Assembly (NCBI GenBank): GCA_964536265.1
Contig: CAZHVV010000004.1
Span: 38,140 to 102,139 of the forward strand
Direction of reading: 5' to 3'
DNA from: JAPUDS01 sp964536265
GTDB taxonomy: Bacteria; Patescibacteriota; Saccharimonadia; Saccharimonadales; Saccharimonadaceae
DNA length: 64,000 nucleotides
A model generated the notes under the pieces. The model saw nothing but the letters and a program-made list of their open reading frames with translations. It was not told where the DNA came from and did not search any database. The position numbers and the translations under genes were made by a program. Of the stretch, positions 16,465-24,933 are shown piece by piece (within the stretch, counting starts at the first letter, position 1; the number at the start of each line of letters is the position of its first letter).

Positions 16465-19272
16465 ATGTCAGAGTCAATTCGTGTTATTGGAGCTCGGGAA
16501 CACAACCTGAAAGATATCAGTGTTGAAATTCCGCGTGACAAGCTAGTCGTTATTACTGGCCTGTCGGGTTCAGGTAAGAGTTCACTTGCATTCGATACTA
16601 TCTATGCCGAAGGTCAGCGACGATACGTTGAAAGTCTGTCGAGTTACGCGCGCCAATTTTTAGGGTTGATGGAAAAGCCAGATGTTGATCAGATTGACGG
16701 TCTAAGTCCAGCAATCAGCATTGACCAGAAGTCGACCTCCCGTAACCCACGCTCAAGTGTTGCCACAGTTACGGAAATCTATGACTATCTCCGTTTGCTG
16801 TTCGCTCGAGTTGGTATACCGCATTGTCCAGTTGACGGCAAGCCAGTGACAAAACGAACACCACAGGCGATTGTCGATGAAATTATGAGCGGTGGCGAAC
16901 GACGCCTCATGATACTTGCGCCAATTGTTCTCGATAAAAAGGGAGAGTTTGCCCATGTGCCGGAACAGTTTGGTCGGCAAGGCTTTGTGAGGGCTCGTGT
17001 CGACGGTGTTGTTTACGCGCTTGAAGAGTTTCCTGAGCTTGATAAAAAATACAATCACAGCATTGAAATTGTCGTCGACAGACTTGTTACGAACGAAGAG
17101 TCGGCACAACGCCTTAGTCAGTCTGTTGAGCAAGCACTTGAACTAGCCGACGGCACAGTTATGGTGCTCGATGCTGATAAAGGTGACACTCACTTGTATT
17201 CGCAGCGGTACGCGTGTCTTGATCACCCCGATATTGTTATACCTGAACTTGAGCCTCGTCTATTCAGCTTCAATGCACCGCAAGGTGCGTGTCCTGTGTG
17301 TACTGGCCTTGGTTCGCGACTCGAAGTTGACCCTGAGCTCGTGTTTAATCCGAGCCTGACCATCGCCGAAGGGGCTATCCGTCCTTATAACCGAGTCAAT
17401 AGTGATGCATGGTGGATGAAAAAGCTGGCGGCAGTGGCGGAGAGTCATAACTTCTCGCTGCATGTTCCTGTTCGTGACCTGACACCGATAGCGCTCGAGA
17501 GCATTTTGTATGGCACTGGCAACGAGAAATATCGTGTCGCACTCAGCATGGGACGACATTTTGATACGACCTATGAAGGAGTGGTACCTAATCTTGAACG
17601 TCGTCATAAGGAAACAGACAGTGACTTCATGCGCCGTGACATTGAGCGATTTATGCGTGAGATGCCATGTTACACCTGTAAAGGCAGACGTTTGAAGCCG
17701 GAAGTATTGGCGGTGACGGTACATGGTCTGAATATTATGGATATTTGTGATTTGAGTGTTGACCAAGCGTATGAACTATTTAAGGACACACTAAAACTTA
17801 GTGAGAAAGAGCTTGAAATTGCACGGCAGATTTTCAAGGAGATTCTGGCTCGACTTGGTTTTATGCATGACGTTGGTCTTAACTACCTCGAACTTGGTCG
17901 TGCGGCAAATACACTTTCTGGTGGAGAAGCGCAACGCATTCGTCTTGCAACCCAGATTGGCTCGGGACTGCAGGGAGTTTTGTACGTTCTCGACGAGCCA
18001 TCAATTGGCTTGCATCAACGCGATAATGACCGTCTCATTGGGACGCTGAAGCATCTTCGCGACTTGGGTAATACCGTGCTTGTCGTCGAACATGATGAGG
18101 ATACTATCCGCCATGCTGACTACCTTCTGGATATTGGTCCTGGCGCCGGAATTCATGGTGGCCACGTCTGTGCTTCGGGAACGCCAGAAGAAGTAGCGAA
18201 AAATCCAAATAGTATTACCGGGAAATACCTATCGGGTGACCTGAAAATTGATGTACCCAAGAAGCGCCGAAAAGGCAATGGACAGATTTTGAAGATTATT
18301 GGCGCGAAAGAACACAACCTTCGCAATATTGATGTTGTCCTGCCGCTCGGTCTGCTCACTGTCGTGTCGGGCGTTAGTGGCTCTGGTAAGTCGACTCTCA
18401 TAAACGATATCCTTGCCAAAGAATTGGCCGTGCAGCTCCATCGTGCGCAAGAGGTTGCAGGCCGACACGAGGCAATAGAGGGAATCGACCAGCTCGATAA
18501 AGTCATTGTTATTGACCAATCACCAATCGGCCGTACTCCTCGTTCAAACCCAGCAACATATACTGGCGTTTTCACGCAAATCCGTGAGCTGTTTGCCTCA
18601 ACTCCTGAAGCCGAGATTCGTGGCTACAAAGCTGGACGATTTAGCTTCAATGTTCGTGGCGGTCGCTGTGAGAATTGCCAGGGTGACGGGATGATTAAGA
18701 TTGAAATGCACTTCTTGCCTGATGTCTATGTGACATGTGAAGTCTGCAAAGGTAAGCGCTACAACCGCGAAGCACTCGAAATCAAATACAAGGACGCAAC
18801 AATCTCGGACATACTCGATATGACCGTCGAGCAAGCCGCGACATTCTTTGAAAACATCCCTGCCATTAAACGCAAAATGGATACCCTCGTTGAAGTTGGA
18901 CTTGGCTATATCCGACTCGGTCAACCTGCGACCACATTCTCTGGTGGTGAAGCACAGCGTATAAAGCTAGCAACAGAACTCAGCCGCCGTGCAACAGGGA
19001 AGACACTATATATACTTGACGAGCCAACTACCGGCCTCCATGCTGATGATGTCAAAAAGTTACTACATGTACTGCAGGCTCTAGTCGCTACTGGCAACAG
19101 CATGGTGATTATTGAACACAACCTCGACGTTATAAAGTCGGCCGACCATGTCATCGATATGGGACCTGAGGGTGGTGATGCTGGTGGGCAAGTGATAGCA
19201 ATAGGCACACCAGAAGAAGTTGCAAAGAATACAAAGAGTTATACAGGCCAATATCTCAAGACAATGCTCTAG
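16465..19272 (+). CDS. uvrA: excinuclease ABC subunit A
   Basis: 935 residues, full length. Damage-recognition ATPase of nucleotide excision repair. It has two ABC modules, each with Walker A (GLSGSGKSSLAFDT and GVSGSGKSTLI), signature LSGGEAQRIRLA / FSGGEAQRIKLA and Walker B with VLDEPSIGLHQRD / ILDEPTTGLHADD. Zinc-binding cysteines appear as CPVCTGLG, MPCYTCKGRR and CENCQGDG...CEVCKGKR. uvrC lies 3.5 kb downstream; uvrB is not in the window. TAAAAT (16450-16455) lies 9 nt before the ATG. Confidence 0.97.
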   Translation: MSESIRVIGAREHNLKDISVEIPRDKLVVITGLSGSGKSSLAFDTIYAEGQRRYVESLSSYARQFLGLMEKPDVDQIDGLSPAISIDQKSTSRNPRSSVATVTEIYDYLRLLFARVGIPHCPVDGKPVTKRTPQAIVDEIMSGGERRLMILAPIVLDKKGEFAHVPEQFGRQGFVRARVDGVVYALEEFPELDKKYNHSIEIVVDRLVTNEESAQRLSQSVEQALELADGTVMVLDADKGDTHLYSQRYACLDHPDIVIPELEPRLFSFNAPQGACPVCTGLGSRLEVDPELVFNPSLTIAEGAIRPYNRVNSDAWWMKKLAAVAESHNFSLHVPVRDLTPIALESILYGTGNEKYRVALSMGRHFDTTYEGVVPNLERRHKETDSDFMRRDIERFMREMPCYTCKGRRLKPEVLAVTVHGLNIMDICDLSVDQAYELFKDTLKLSEKELEIARQIFKEILARLGFMHDVGLNYLELGRAANTLSGGEAQRIRLATQIGSGLQGVLYVLDEPSIGLHQRDNDRLIGTLKHLRDLGNTVLVVEHDEDTIRHADYLLDIGPGAGIHGGHVCASGTPEEVAKNPNSITGKYLSGDLKIDVPKKRRKGNGQILKIIGAKEHNLRNIDVVLPLGLLTVVSGVSGSGKSTLINDILAKELAVQLHRAQEVAGRHEAIEGIDQLDKVIVIDQSPIGRTPRSNPATYTGVFTQIRELFASTPEAEIRGYKAGRFSFNVRGGRCENCQGDGMIKIEMHFLPDVYVTCEVCKGKRYNREALEIKYKDATISDILDMTVEQAATFFENIPAIKRKMDTLVEVGLGYIRLGQPATTFSGGEAQRIKLATELSRRATGKTLYILDEPTTGLHADDVKKLLHVLQALVATGNSMVIIEHNLDVIKSADHVIDMGPEGGDAGGQVIAIGTPEEVAKNTKSYTGQYLKTML

Positions 19273-19278
19273 GAGTAG

Positions 19279-19935
19279 CTAACGCTTTTCGCGCTTGAGG
19301 AGAATACGGATTTCTCGTTTGGTGCCTTCCCAGAGTGCTTTGCGGCGGTTGCCGTCTTTCAGGGCGTGGTAAATCATTGGTGAAATAGACAACAGAATAA
19401 TAATGATTGCTGCGACTTCGACGTTGACACCCCAGGCATGAAGTTGGGCGCCAGCGAAATATCCAAGGTACGTAAAGATGGATGTCCATGCAGCACCGCC
19501 GATGATATTGTATGAGATAAAGTGGCGGTAGGACATGTTACTTACACCGGCAACAATCGGCACAAACGTTCGTACGACTGGAACAAACCGCGCTAGGACA
19601 ATAGTGAGATTACCGTGTTTTTCGTAAAATTTCTCGGCCTCTTCGAGGTATTTTTTCTTGAAGAAGCGTGAGTTTGGTTTTTCGAACAGCTTACGACCGA
19701 CGCGTTTACCGAATTCATACCCCGTTGAGTCTCCAAGGACTGCCATGATAAACAACAGAAGCACAAACACATGAATGTTTATGGGAAGGATACCTTGCTG
19801 CACTAAAAAGCCAGCCGTAAAAAGCAGGCTGTCACCAGGCAGAAAGAAGCCAATAAGCAATCCCGACTCAGCATAGATAACGAAAAGAATCGCGAAAATG
19901 CCAAAACCGGTTATAAAATTGATGAGCGCTTCCAT
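19279..19935 (-). CDS. DedA family membrane protein
   Basis: 218 residues with the DedA order: an N-terminal hydrophobic helix, ESGLLIGFFLPGDSLLFTAGFL, GDSTGYEFGKRVGRKLFEKP, and ARFVPVVRTFVPIVAGVSNMSYRHFISYN with the conserved Arg and Pro residues. The tail is basic. Members act in polyprenyl-phosphate flipping and proton-motive-force homeostasis. TATACT on the minus strand (19944-19949) lies 8 nt before the ATG. It is convergent with uvrA with a 6-nt gap. Confidence 0.9.
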   Translation of the reverse strand: MEALINFITGFGIFAILFVIYAESGLLIGFFLPGDSLLFTAGFLVQQGILPINIHVFVLLLFIMAVLGDSTGYEFGKRVGRKLFEKPNSRFFKKKYLEEAEKFYEKHGNLTIVLARFVPVVRTFVPIVAGVSNMSYRHFISYNIIGGAAWTSIFTYLGYFAGAQLHAWGVNVEVAAIIIILLSISPMIYHALKDGNRRKALWEGTKREIRILLKREKR

Positions 19936-20028
19936 TGCAACTCAGTATATCAGAGAAAAATGTTTAAAAATGTGGTAAAATAGTTGGCGTTCTCCGAACA
20001 AGTATCCAATTTAAATGAAAGGAAAGAG

Positions 20029-20763
20029 ATGGGAGACAAGATTAGTTTGAAATTAGATGCACGAACAGTGCATGGTAAGAAAGTCGCCAAGCTCCGCAGC
20101 GAGGGAATGATTCCTGCCGTTGTGTACGGACCAGGCATGGACCCAATTGCGGTTCAAGCTCCAGTCCTAGAGATTGAGCGTGTTGTCAAAGCAGCTGGCA
20201 AACATACACCTGTTCATCTGAGTTTTGATGACAAGAAAAAGATTGCAATGGTGAAGGAAATTAACCTTGATCCAGCAAAGAACCGAATCAATCATGTTGC
20301 ATTCCACGCCGTCAGGCAGAATACGAAAATTGAAGCTGAGGTGCCGATTCACCTTGTCGGTGAAGGTGAGAGCGAAGCTGAAAAAGCCGGACTTATCATT
20401 TTGCAAAACATCGATGCTATTGAAGTTAGAGCTCTTCCGATGGAATTGCCTGATGGACTTGAAGTTGATATCCGTCATCTGAAAGAAGCTGGCGAGCGCG
20501 TGCTTGTTGGTGATATCAAGTTGCCAGAAAACGTTGAGTTTGTTGAACACACGACTGGCCGTGATGACGAAGATGACGAAGAGGAAGAAAAGCCAAGTAT
20601 CACTGATCTTGTTGTTGCAAGCGTGTGGGAGCCAGCTGCTCTACAAGCTGCAAACGAAGCATCTGCTGGTGGTGCAGAAGATGTGTCTGAAGTTGAAGCC
20701 GAGAATGGCGCTGAAGAAGTGCCAGCTGAAGCTACCGCCGACACCGAGCAGAAGAAAGATTAA
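20029..20763 (+). CDS. rplY: 50S ribosomal protein L25 (CTC form) with acidic tail
   Basis: 244 residues. The L25/TL5 5S-rRNA-binding domain (ISLKLDARTVHGKKVAKLRSEGMIPAVVYG) is followed by the CTC beta domain (VPIHLVGEGESEAEKAGL...DIRHLKEAGERVLVGDIKLP) and a ~60-residue Glu/Ala-rich acidic extension. I chose the ATG behind GAAAGG (20019-20024) and not an upstream TTG. TAAAAT at 19976-19981 gives a ~40-nt leader. Confidence 0.93.
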   Translation: MGDKISLKLDARTVHGKKVAKLRSEGMIPAVVYGPGMDPIAVQAPVLEIERVVKAAGKHTPVHLSFDDKKKIAMVKEINLDPAKNRINHVAFHAVRQNTKIEAEVPIHLVGEGESEAEKAGLIILQNIDAIEVRALPMELPDGLEVDIRHLKEAGERVLVGDIKLPENVEFVEHTTGRDDEDDEEEEKPSITDLVVASVWEPAALQAANEASAGGAEDVSEVEAENGAEEVPAEATADTEQKKD

Positions 20764-20778
20764 TCCTTCACTCTCTCA

Positions 20779-20811
20779 AACAATACAGTCGCATATTGCG
20801 GCTGTATTGTT
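20779..20811. terminator. hairpin between convergent rplY and ABC exporter
   Basis: A 14-bp stem with one G-T wobble (AACAATACAGTCGC / GCGGCTGTATTGTT) and loop ATATT. U-runs are weak on both sides, so termination efficiency is uncertain. Confidence 0.65.
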
Positions 20812-22591
20812 ATTCCTGGATAAATCCACCCGACTGATGTTGCCACAAACGAGAGTATGCCCCACCTTGGGTTAGTAGTTCATTGTGCGTACCGTCTTCA
20901 ATAATATGGCCGTCGTCGAGCACGACAATCCGGTCAAGTTTCGCAATAGTCGAAAGGCGGTGGGCAATAACAATACTTGTACGGCTTTTCATAAGCTTGG
21001 TAAGTGCGGCCTGAATATAGCGTTCACTTTCACTATCGAGTGCGGAAGTAGCTTCGTCGAGCACTAATATCGGTGCGTCCTTTAAGATTGCACGTGCAAT
21101 TGCAATTCGTTGTCGTTGACCACCACTTAGTTTAATACCGCGTTCACCGACGATGGTATCGAGGCCATGTGGCAGCCGGTCAATAAACTCTGTTGCATAC
21201 GCTGCACTAGCAGCCTGTCTAATGTCTTGCTCACTGGAATCCGGTTTAGCATAGGCGATATTGTCGCGCAAACTTCTATGAAAAAGCATGGGCTCCTGTG
21301 GTACAAATGCAATATGTTCGCGGAGGCTAGTCTGTGATACTTGAGCTACGTCTTGGTTATCAATACGAATAGTTCCACTGTCGATATCATCAAATCTGAG
21401 TAGCAATTTAGTGATTGTTGTTTTTCCGGCACCTGATGCACCAACCAACCCGATTTTTTGTCCGCTTGGGATATGGAGCGTCATACTCTCTATCACGTTA
21501 GTTTCTTTGTCGTCTTGGTATGCGTAATTAACATTTATAAACTCAATAGTACCCTCGGTAACACAGAGTTCTTTAGCAGCTGAAGAGTCTGTGACAGTTA
21601 CTGGTTCGAGTAGGATTTCCGTCATGGGTGCAGTTGTAAGGAATATATTATCGTATCCGTTGAGTAATTCACCCATTTGAAAAATTTGCGAGGCAAGTCG
21701 TTGGAAATAAGCGAGGGTAAAGATGGCGATACCGAGCTGTAGTTGATTCGCAGTGAGCAAGCTAGCAACTACGACAACGGCGAGTATTTGAATAGTGACG
21801 GAGAGCGCAAGGCGCCCAGTTCCCTCTATATTCATCCACCTGAAATCACGCAAATATGCACTGCGGTATTTTTCGTTAAGCGTATCAAAAGCTGCCAGCT
21901 CAGCGCCTTCTTTGGCAAATGTCTTTACAGTTAAGTTGTTTGTGAGGACGTCAGCGGCAAGACCTCGTGATTCACTACGTAAATCGCGGCGCATTTTTCG
22001 TAAATTACTGCGCAAGCGAGTCGATATTTTCACTTGCACAATAAGTAGAACAATAAATCCGAGTACTACGACCGCGAGGAGTGGGGCATGCATGAATATA
22101 AGGCCGATACCAATAAGGACATTTATAGTGAAGTTTAATGTACGAAGGACAAAGAGCATCTGTATCTCCAGATGTCCGCCGACAAAATCAATAAACTTAC
22201 TAGTGAGAGCACCAATTTTTTGATTATTGAAAAATGTCGCATCTTTGTCGAGAAGTTTCTCAAGTGTGCTTCTGGCCAATGATTTTTGTACAGTGCTTTC
22301 ATGATGCATGATCGTTTGGAATCCGACCAGATTGCATATGATACCAACGACACCGGCAATAGTTGCAAATATGAGATAGGAATTAAGACTTATCGTATCG
22401 TTGTTGGCGAATGTACCGATAGCCATTGATAACCAATAGGGGACAATAGTATCGAAAAGAACAGAAGCCAGGGGAATTGTAACAACCGCAATAAAAAAAC
22501 TGAGTTTGTGTTGGCGTACGTGTTGCCAATATAGTCGTAGTGTATCCCGACCACGTGTGACTTTTTCGCGTTTTTGTTGACCTTTTACCAT
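20810..22591 (-). CDS. ABC exporter, fused membrane and ATPase domains
   Basis: 593 residues. The N-terminal six-helix type IV exporter domain (FFIAVVTIPLASVLFDTIVPYW through MGELLNGYDNI) is followed by an ATPase with Walker A GASGAGKTTIT, Q-loop VPQEPMLF, signature LSGGQRQRIAIARAI, Walker B ILVLDEATSALD and the H-loop His in IAHRLST. A half-transporter that would homodimerise, of the MsbA/lipid or peptide exporter type; the substrate is unknown. The start is the ATG behind AAAGGA rather than an upstream TTG. It is divergent from uvrC. Confidence 0.92.
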   Translation of the reverse strand: MVKGQQKREKVTRGRDTLRLYWQHVRQHKLSFFIAVVTIPLASVLFDTIVPYWLSMAIGTFANNDTISLNSYLIFATIAGVVGIICNLVGFQTIMHHESTVQKSLARSTLEKLLDKDATFFNNQKIGALTSKFIDFVGGHLEIQMLFVLRTLNFTINVLIGIGLIFMHAPLLAVVVLGFIVLLIVQVKISTRLRSNLRKMRRDLRSESRGLAADVLTNNLTVKTFAKEGAELAAFDTLNEKYRSAYLRDFRWMNIEGTGRLALSVTIQILAVVVVASLLTANQLQLGIAIFTLAYFQRLASQIFQMGELLNGYDNIFLTTAPMTEILLEPVTVTDSSAAKELCVTEGTIEFINVNYAYQDDKETNVIESMTLHIPSGQKIGLVGASGAGKTTITKLLLRFDDIDSGTIRIDNQDVAQVSQTSLREHIAFVPQEPMLFHRSLRDNIAYAKPDSSEQDIRQAASAAYATEFIDRLPHGLDTIVGERGIKLSGGQRQRIAIARAILKDAPILVLDEATSALDSESERYIQAALTKLMKSRTSIVIAHRLSTIAKLDRIVVLDDGHIIEDGTHNELLTQGGAYSRLWQHQSGGFIQE

Positions 22592-22759
22592 AGATAAGAA
22601 TCCTTTTCTCAATCGTACAGGTTATTGATAAGAATCGCTAGTGGTTCGGCGCGTCCGAACGTTCGTGCGAATAGAGGAACCAGTGCTGGTTCATAGTGAA
22701 ATATACTATACGTAACTCTCGGGTAGGTGTAAAGTCTGTCGTCGTATTACAATAGAGGT

Positions 22760-24286
22760 GTGAATGAGCAACTAGCAAAGAAATTAAAGGGCCTACCGAA
22801 AGAGCCAGGTGTATATTTCCATAAGGGCGCCGATGGTGAGATTATTTATGTTGGCAAAGCGGCCGTACTTAAAAACCGAGTGAGGCAATATTTTCAGGCC
22901 AGTCGAAATCGTGACCTAAAGACTGAAGCACTTGTTGCTGAAATTGTTGATGTTGATTGGATGGTGGTTGAAAGTGAACTTGAGGCATTATTCCTTGAAG
23001 CTGAGATGGTCCGACGCTACATGCCACGTTACAATATACTACTTCGCGACGACAAAGCACTTAGTTATATCCGTATCGACTACAACAGTGAGTACCCGAC
23101 TGTCGGCACCTCACGACGTCCACTCGATGATGGTGCGCGGTATTTTGGGCCGTATTTTTCGCTGTATAACGTTCGTGAAGCGCTAAAGCTATTGCGGCGG
23201 ATTTTTCCATTTGCAACAACGAGAGTTGGTGGGCAAAAACGCGCTAGTCTCCACTACTACCTAGGGCTTGACCCTGGTCTGGAAAGTGGCAAGACATCAC
23301 TGGATGCCTATAGAGCGAACTTACGGCGATTAATAGCCGTGATTGAGGGAAAAAAGAAGACCATTGAGCATGAGATTGAAATCGATATGAAACGTGCTGC
23401 CAAAGAACAGCGATTTGAAGAAGCGGCAGGAGCACGCAACCAGCTTCGTCATTTGCGAGAACTTGGCAAGCAGATTATATTTTCCGATAAAGAGTTTCTT
23501 GATATCTCCAAAGATCACGCTCTCGGTGAGCTCGTGGATTTGCTCCAACTTGAAAAGTTTCCAAAGCGCATTGAAGGGTACGATATATCACACATGAGCG
23601 GTACGAATGTCGTAGCGAGCATGGTGGTATTTACAAACGGTGTTAGTGACAAAGGCGAATATAGGAAGTTCAAAACAACTCGGGACCAAAATAATGACTT
23701 TGAAAATATGTACGAGACATTGCGCCGTCGATTGAGCGAAAAAAACCTAAAGTCATGGGGTATGCCCGACCTGATACTAATAGACGGCGGCAAAGGACAG
23801 CTCGATGCAGCATTGCGTGCACGAGATGAACAGGCTACTTTACTCAGCAATGAAGCCCTTGCACAACTACCAATGATTGGTCTTGCGAAACGTGAAGAGC
23901 AGATTGTTATCAAGCGTATCAGTCCTGATGACAAAAGCCGTATAGAACTGGACCGCGGTGTATTACAGAACCTTGGAGGGTTTGCGAGCGAAACAGAGGA
24001 CTTCGTACTGGTAAATGTGCCTCATTCCACAAATCTCGTAAAACTTTTGCAACGGATTCGCGATGAAAGTCATCGTTTTGCAGTGAGCTATCATTCATCG
24101 CTAAAAGTGAAGGCGCAGACAAAAAGCATATTGGACGATATTCCTGGGGTTGGTGTGGTGACCCGGAAAAAACTCATTCGACATTTCGGCAGTGGGCAGG
24201 GTGTGATGCTCGCGGATCTCACAGAACTACAGACGGTTATAGGGCAGAAGACAGGGGAGAAAATATACAACTGGCTACAGCGCTAG
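22760..24286 (+). CDS. uvrC: excinuclease ABC subunit C, cysteine-cluster-free
   Basis: 508 residues against ~610 in E. coli. Dual-incision nuclease of excision repair. It has a GIY-YIG domain (GVYFHK...IIYVGKAAVLKNRVRQYF, ~17-45), a UVR helix pair (AAKEQRFEEAAGARNQL), an RNase H-like nuclease (EGYDISHMSG, LILIDGGKGQLDAA) and a C-terminal (HhH)2. The segment that normally carries the four-Cys iron-sulfur site reads FPFATTRVGG...ASLHYYLGLDPG with no cysteine. The start codon is GTG, with TACAAT (22748-22753) 6 nt upstream and no RBS. Confidence 0.94.
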   Translation: MNEQLAKKLKGLPKEPGVYFHKGADGEIIYVGKAAVLKNRVRQYFQASRNRDLKTEALVAEIVDVDWMVVESELEALFLEAEMVRRYMPRYNILLRDDKALSYIRIDYNSEYPTVGTSRRPLDDGARYFGPYFSLYNVREALKLLRRIFPFATTRVGGQKRASLHYYLGLDPGLESGKTSLDAYRANLRRLIAVIEGKKKTIEHEIEIDMKRAAKEQRFEEAAGARNQLRHLRELGKQIIFSDKEFLDISKDHALGELVDLLQLEKFPKRIEGYDISHMSGTNVVASMVVFTNGVSDKGEYRKFKTTRDQNNDFENMYETLRRRLSEKNLKSWGMPDLILIDGGKGQLDAALRARDEQATLLSNEALAQLPMIGLAKREEQIVIKRISPDDKSRIELDRGVLQNLGGFASETEDFVLVNVPHSTNLVKLLQRIRDESHRFAVSYHSSLKVKAQTKSILDDIPGVGVVTRKKLIRHFGSGQGVMLADLTELQTVIGQKTGEKIYNWLQR

Positions 24287-24309
24287 TCTGTTATACTAGA
24301 TATCGTAAT

Positions 24310-24696
24310 ATGCGTGCACAATTTGTCGTCTTTATTATTCGATGGGTGTTAATCAGTCTTGGGCTGTGGGTGGCCTCACGTTTGTTGGGTGGTAGTTTCG
24401 TAGACACTGGTGCCACAACGAACACTTTCTTGATTGCGGGTCTCGTATTGTCGCTCGTGAATACCCTCCTCAAGCCATTTATTGTCGTATTGTCGTTACC
24501 AGCTATCCTCTTGACCCTTGGGCTGTTCATGTTTATTGTTAATGGTCTTATGGTCTATATTGCGCTCAAGTTGGTCCCAGGGCTCGAAGTGAGTTTCTGG
24601 GGAGCAGTTCTGACAGGCATGATTATTAGCCTCGTTAACTATGTTATTTCAGGAGTGATTGATTACAAAAGTAAGTTTAGGGAGCAGACGCAGTAA
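24310..24696 (+). CDS. PF04020-type (phage-holin-like) four-helix membrane protein
   Basis: 128 residues, four predicted membrane helices (FVVFIIRWVLISLGLWVAS, FLIAGLVLSLVNTLLKPFIVV, ILLTLGLFMFIVNGLMVYIAL, FWGAVLTGMIISLVNYVIS). The second helix carries the family motif with a Pro after LVNTLLK, as in PF04020 proteins annotated phage holin family. The function is unknown and it is not evidence of a prophage. TATACT (24292-24297) is 12 nt before the ATG. secG follows directly. Confidence 0.8.
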   Translation: MRAQFVVFIIRWVLISLGLWVASRLLGGSFVDTGATTNTFLIAGLVLSLVNTLLKPFIVVLSLPAILLTLGLFMFIVNGLMVYIALKLVPGLEVSFWGAVLTGMIISLVNYVISGVIDYKSKFREQTQ

Positions 24697-24697
24697 T

Positions 24698-24922
24698 ATG
24701 GGATTATCCGATGTTTTACAGATTGTAACACTGGTGACGGGAATATTAGTAATGGTTTTCGTGTTGCTACAGGCCAGAGGGGCTAGTCTTGGCGCTGGTT
24801 TCGGTAGTTCGGGCGAACTCTTCACGACGCGACGCGGAATTGATAAAAGTCTTCACGACGCGACAATTGTTGTAGCCATCATCTTCGTTCTATCAATTTT
24901 GGTTAACCTCATCCTCGCTTAG
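24698..24922 (+). CDS. secG: preprotein translocase subunit SecG
   Basis: 74 residues with two membrane helices (VLQIVTLVTGILVMVFVLLQ and TIVVAIIFVLSILVNLILA). The cytosolic loop RGASLGAGFGSSGELFTTRRGIDK matches the SecG pattern. SecG assists SecYEG-mediated export. I chose the ATG in TAATATG, one base after the upstream gene ends. An in-frame ATT start further upstream is not needed. Confidence 0.9.
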   Translation: MGLSDVLQIVTLVTGILVMVFVLLQARGASLGAGFGSSGELFTTRRGIDKSLHDATIVVAIIFVLSILVNLILA

Positions 24923-24933
24923 CCGAGAAGATT

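Noticed and set aside
24310..24696. PF04020 protein as evidence for a prophage
   Set aside because: The holin-like name is a family label; the neighbours are uvrC and secG and no phage genes are present.
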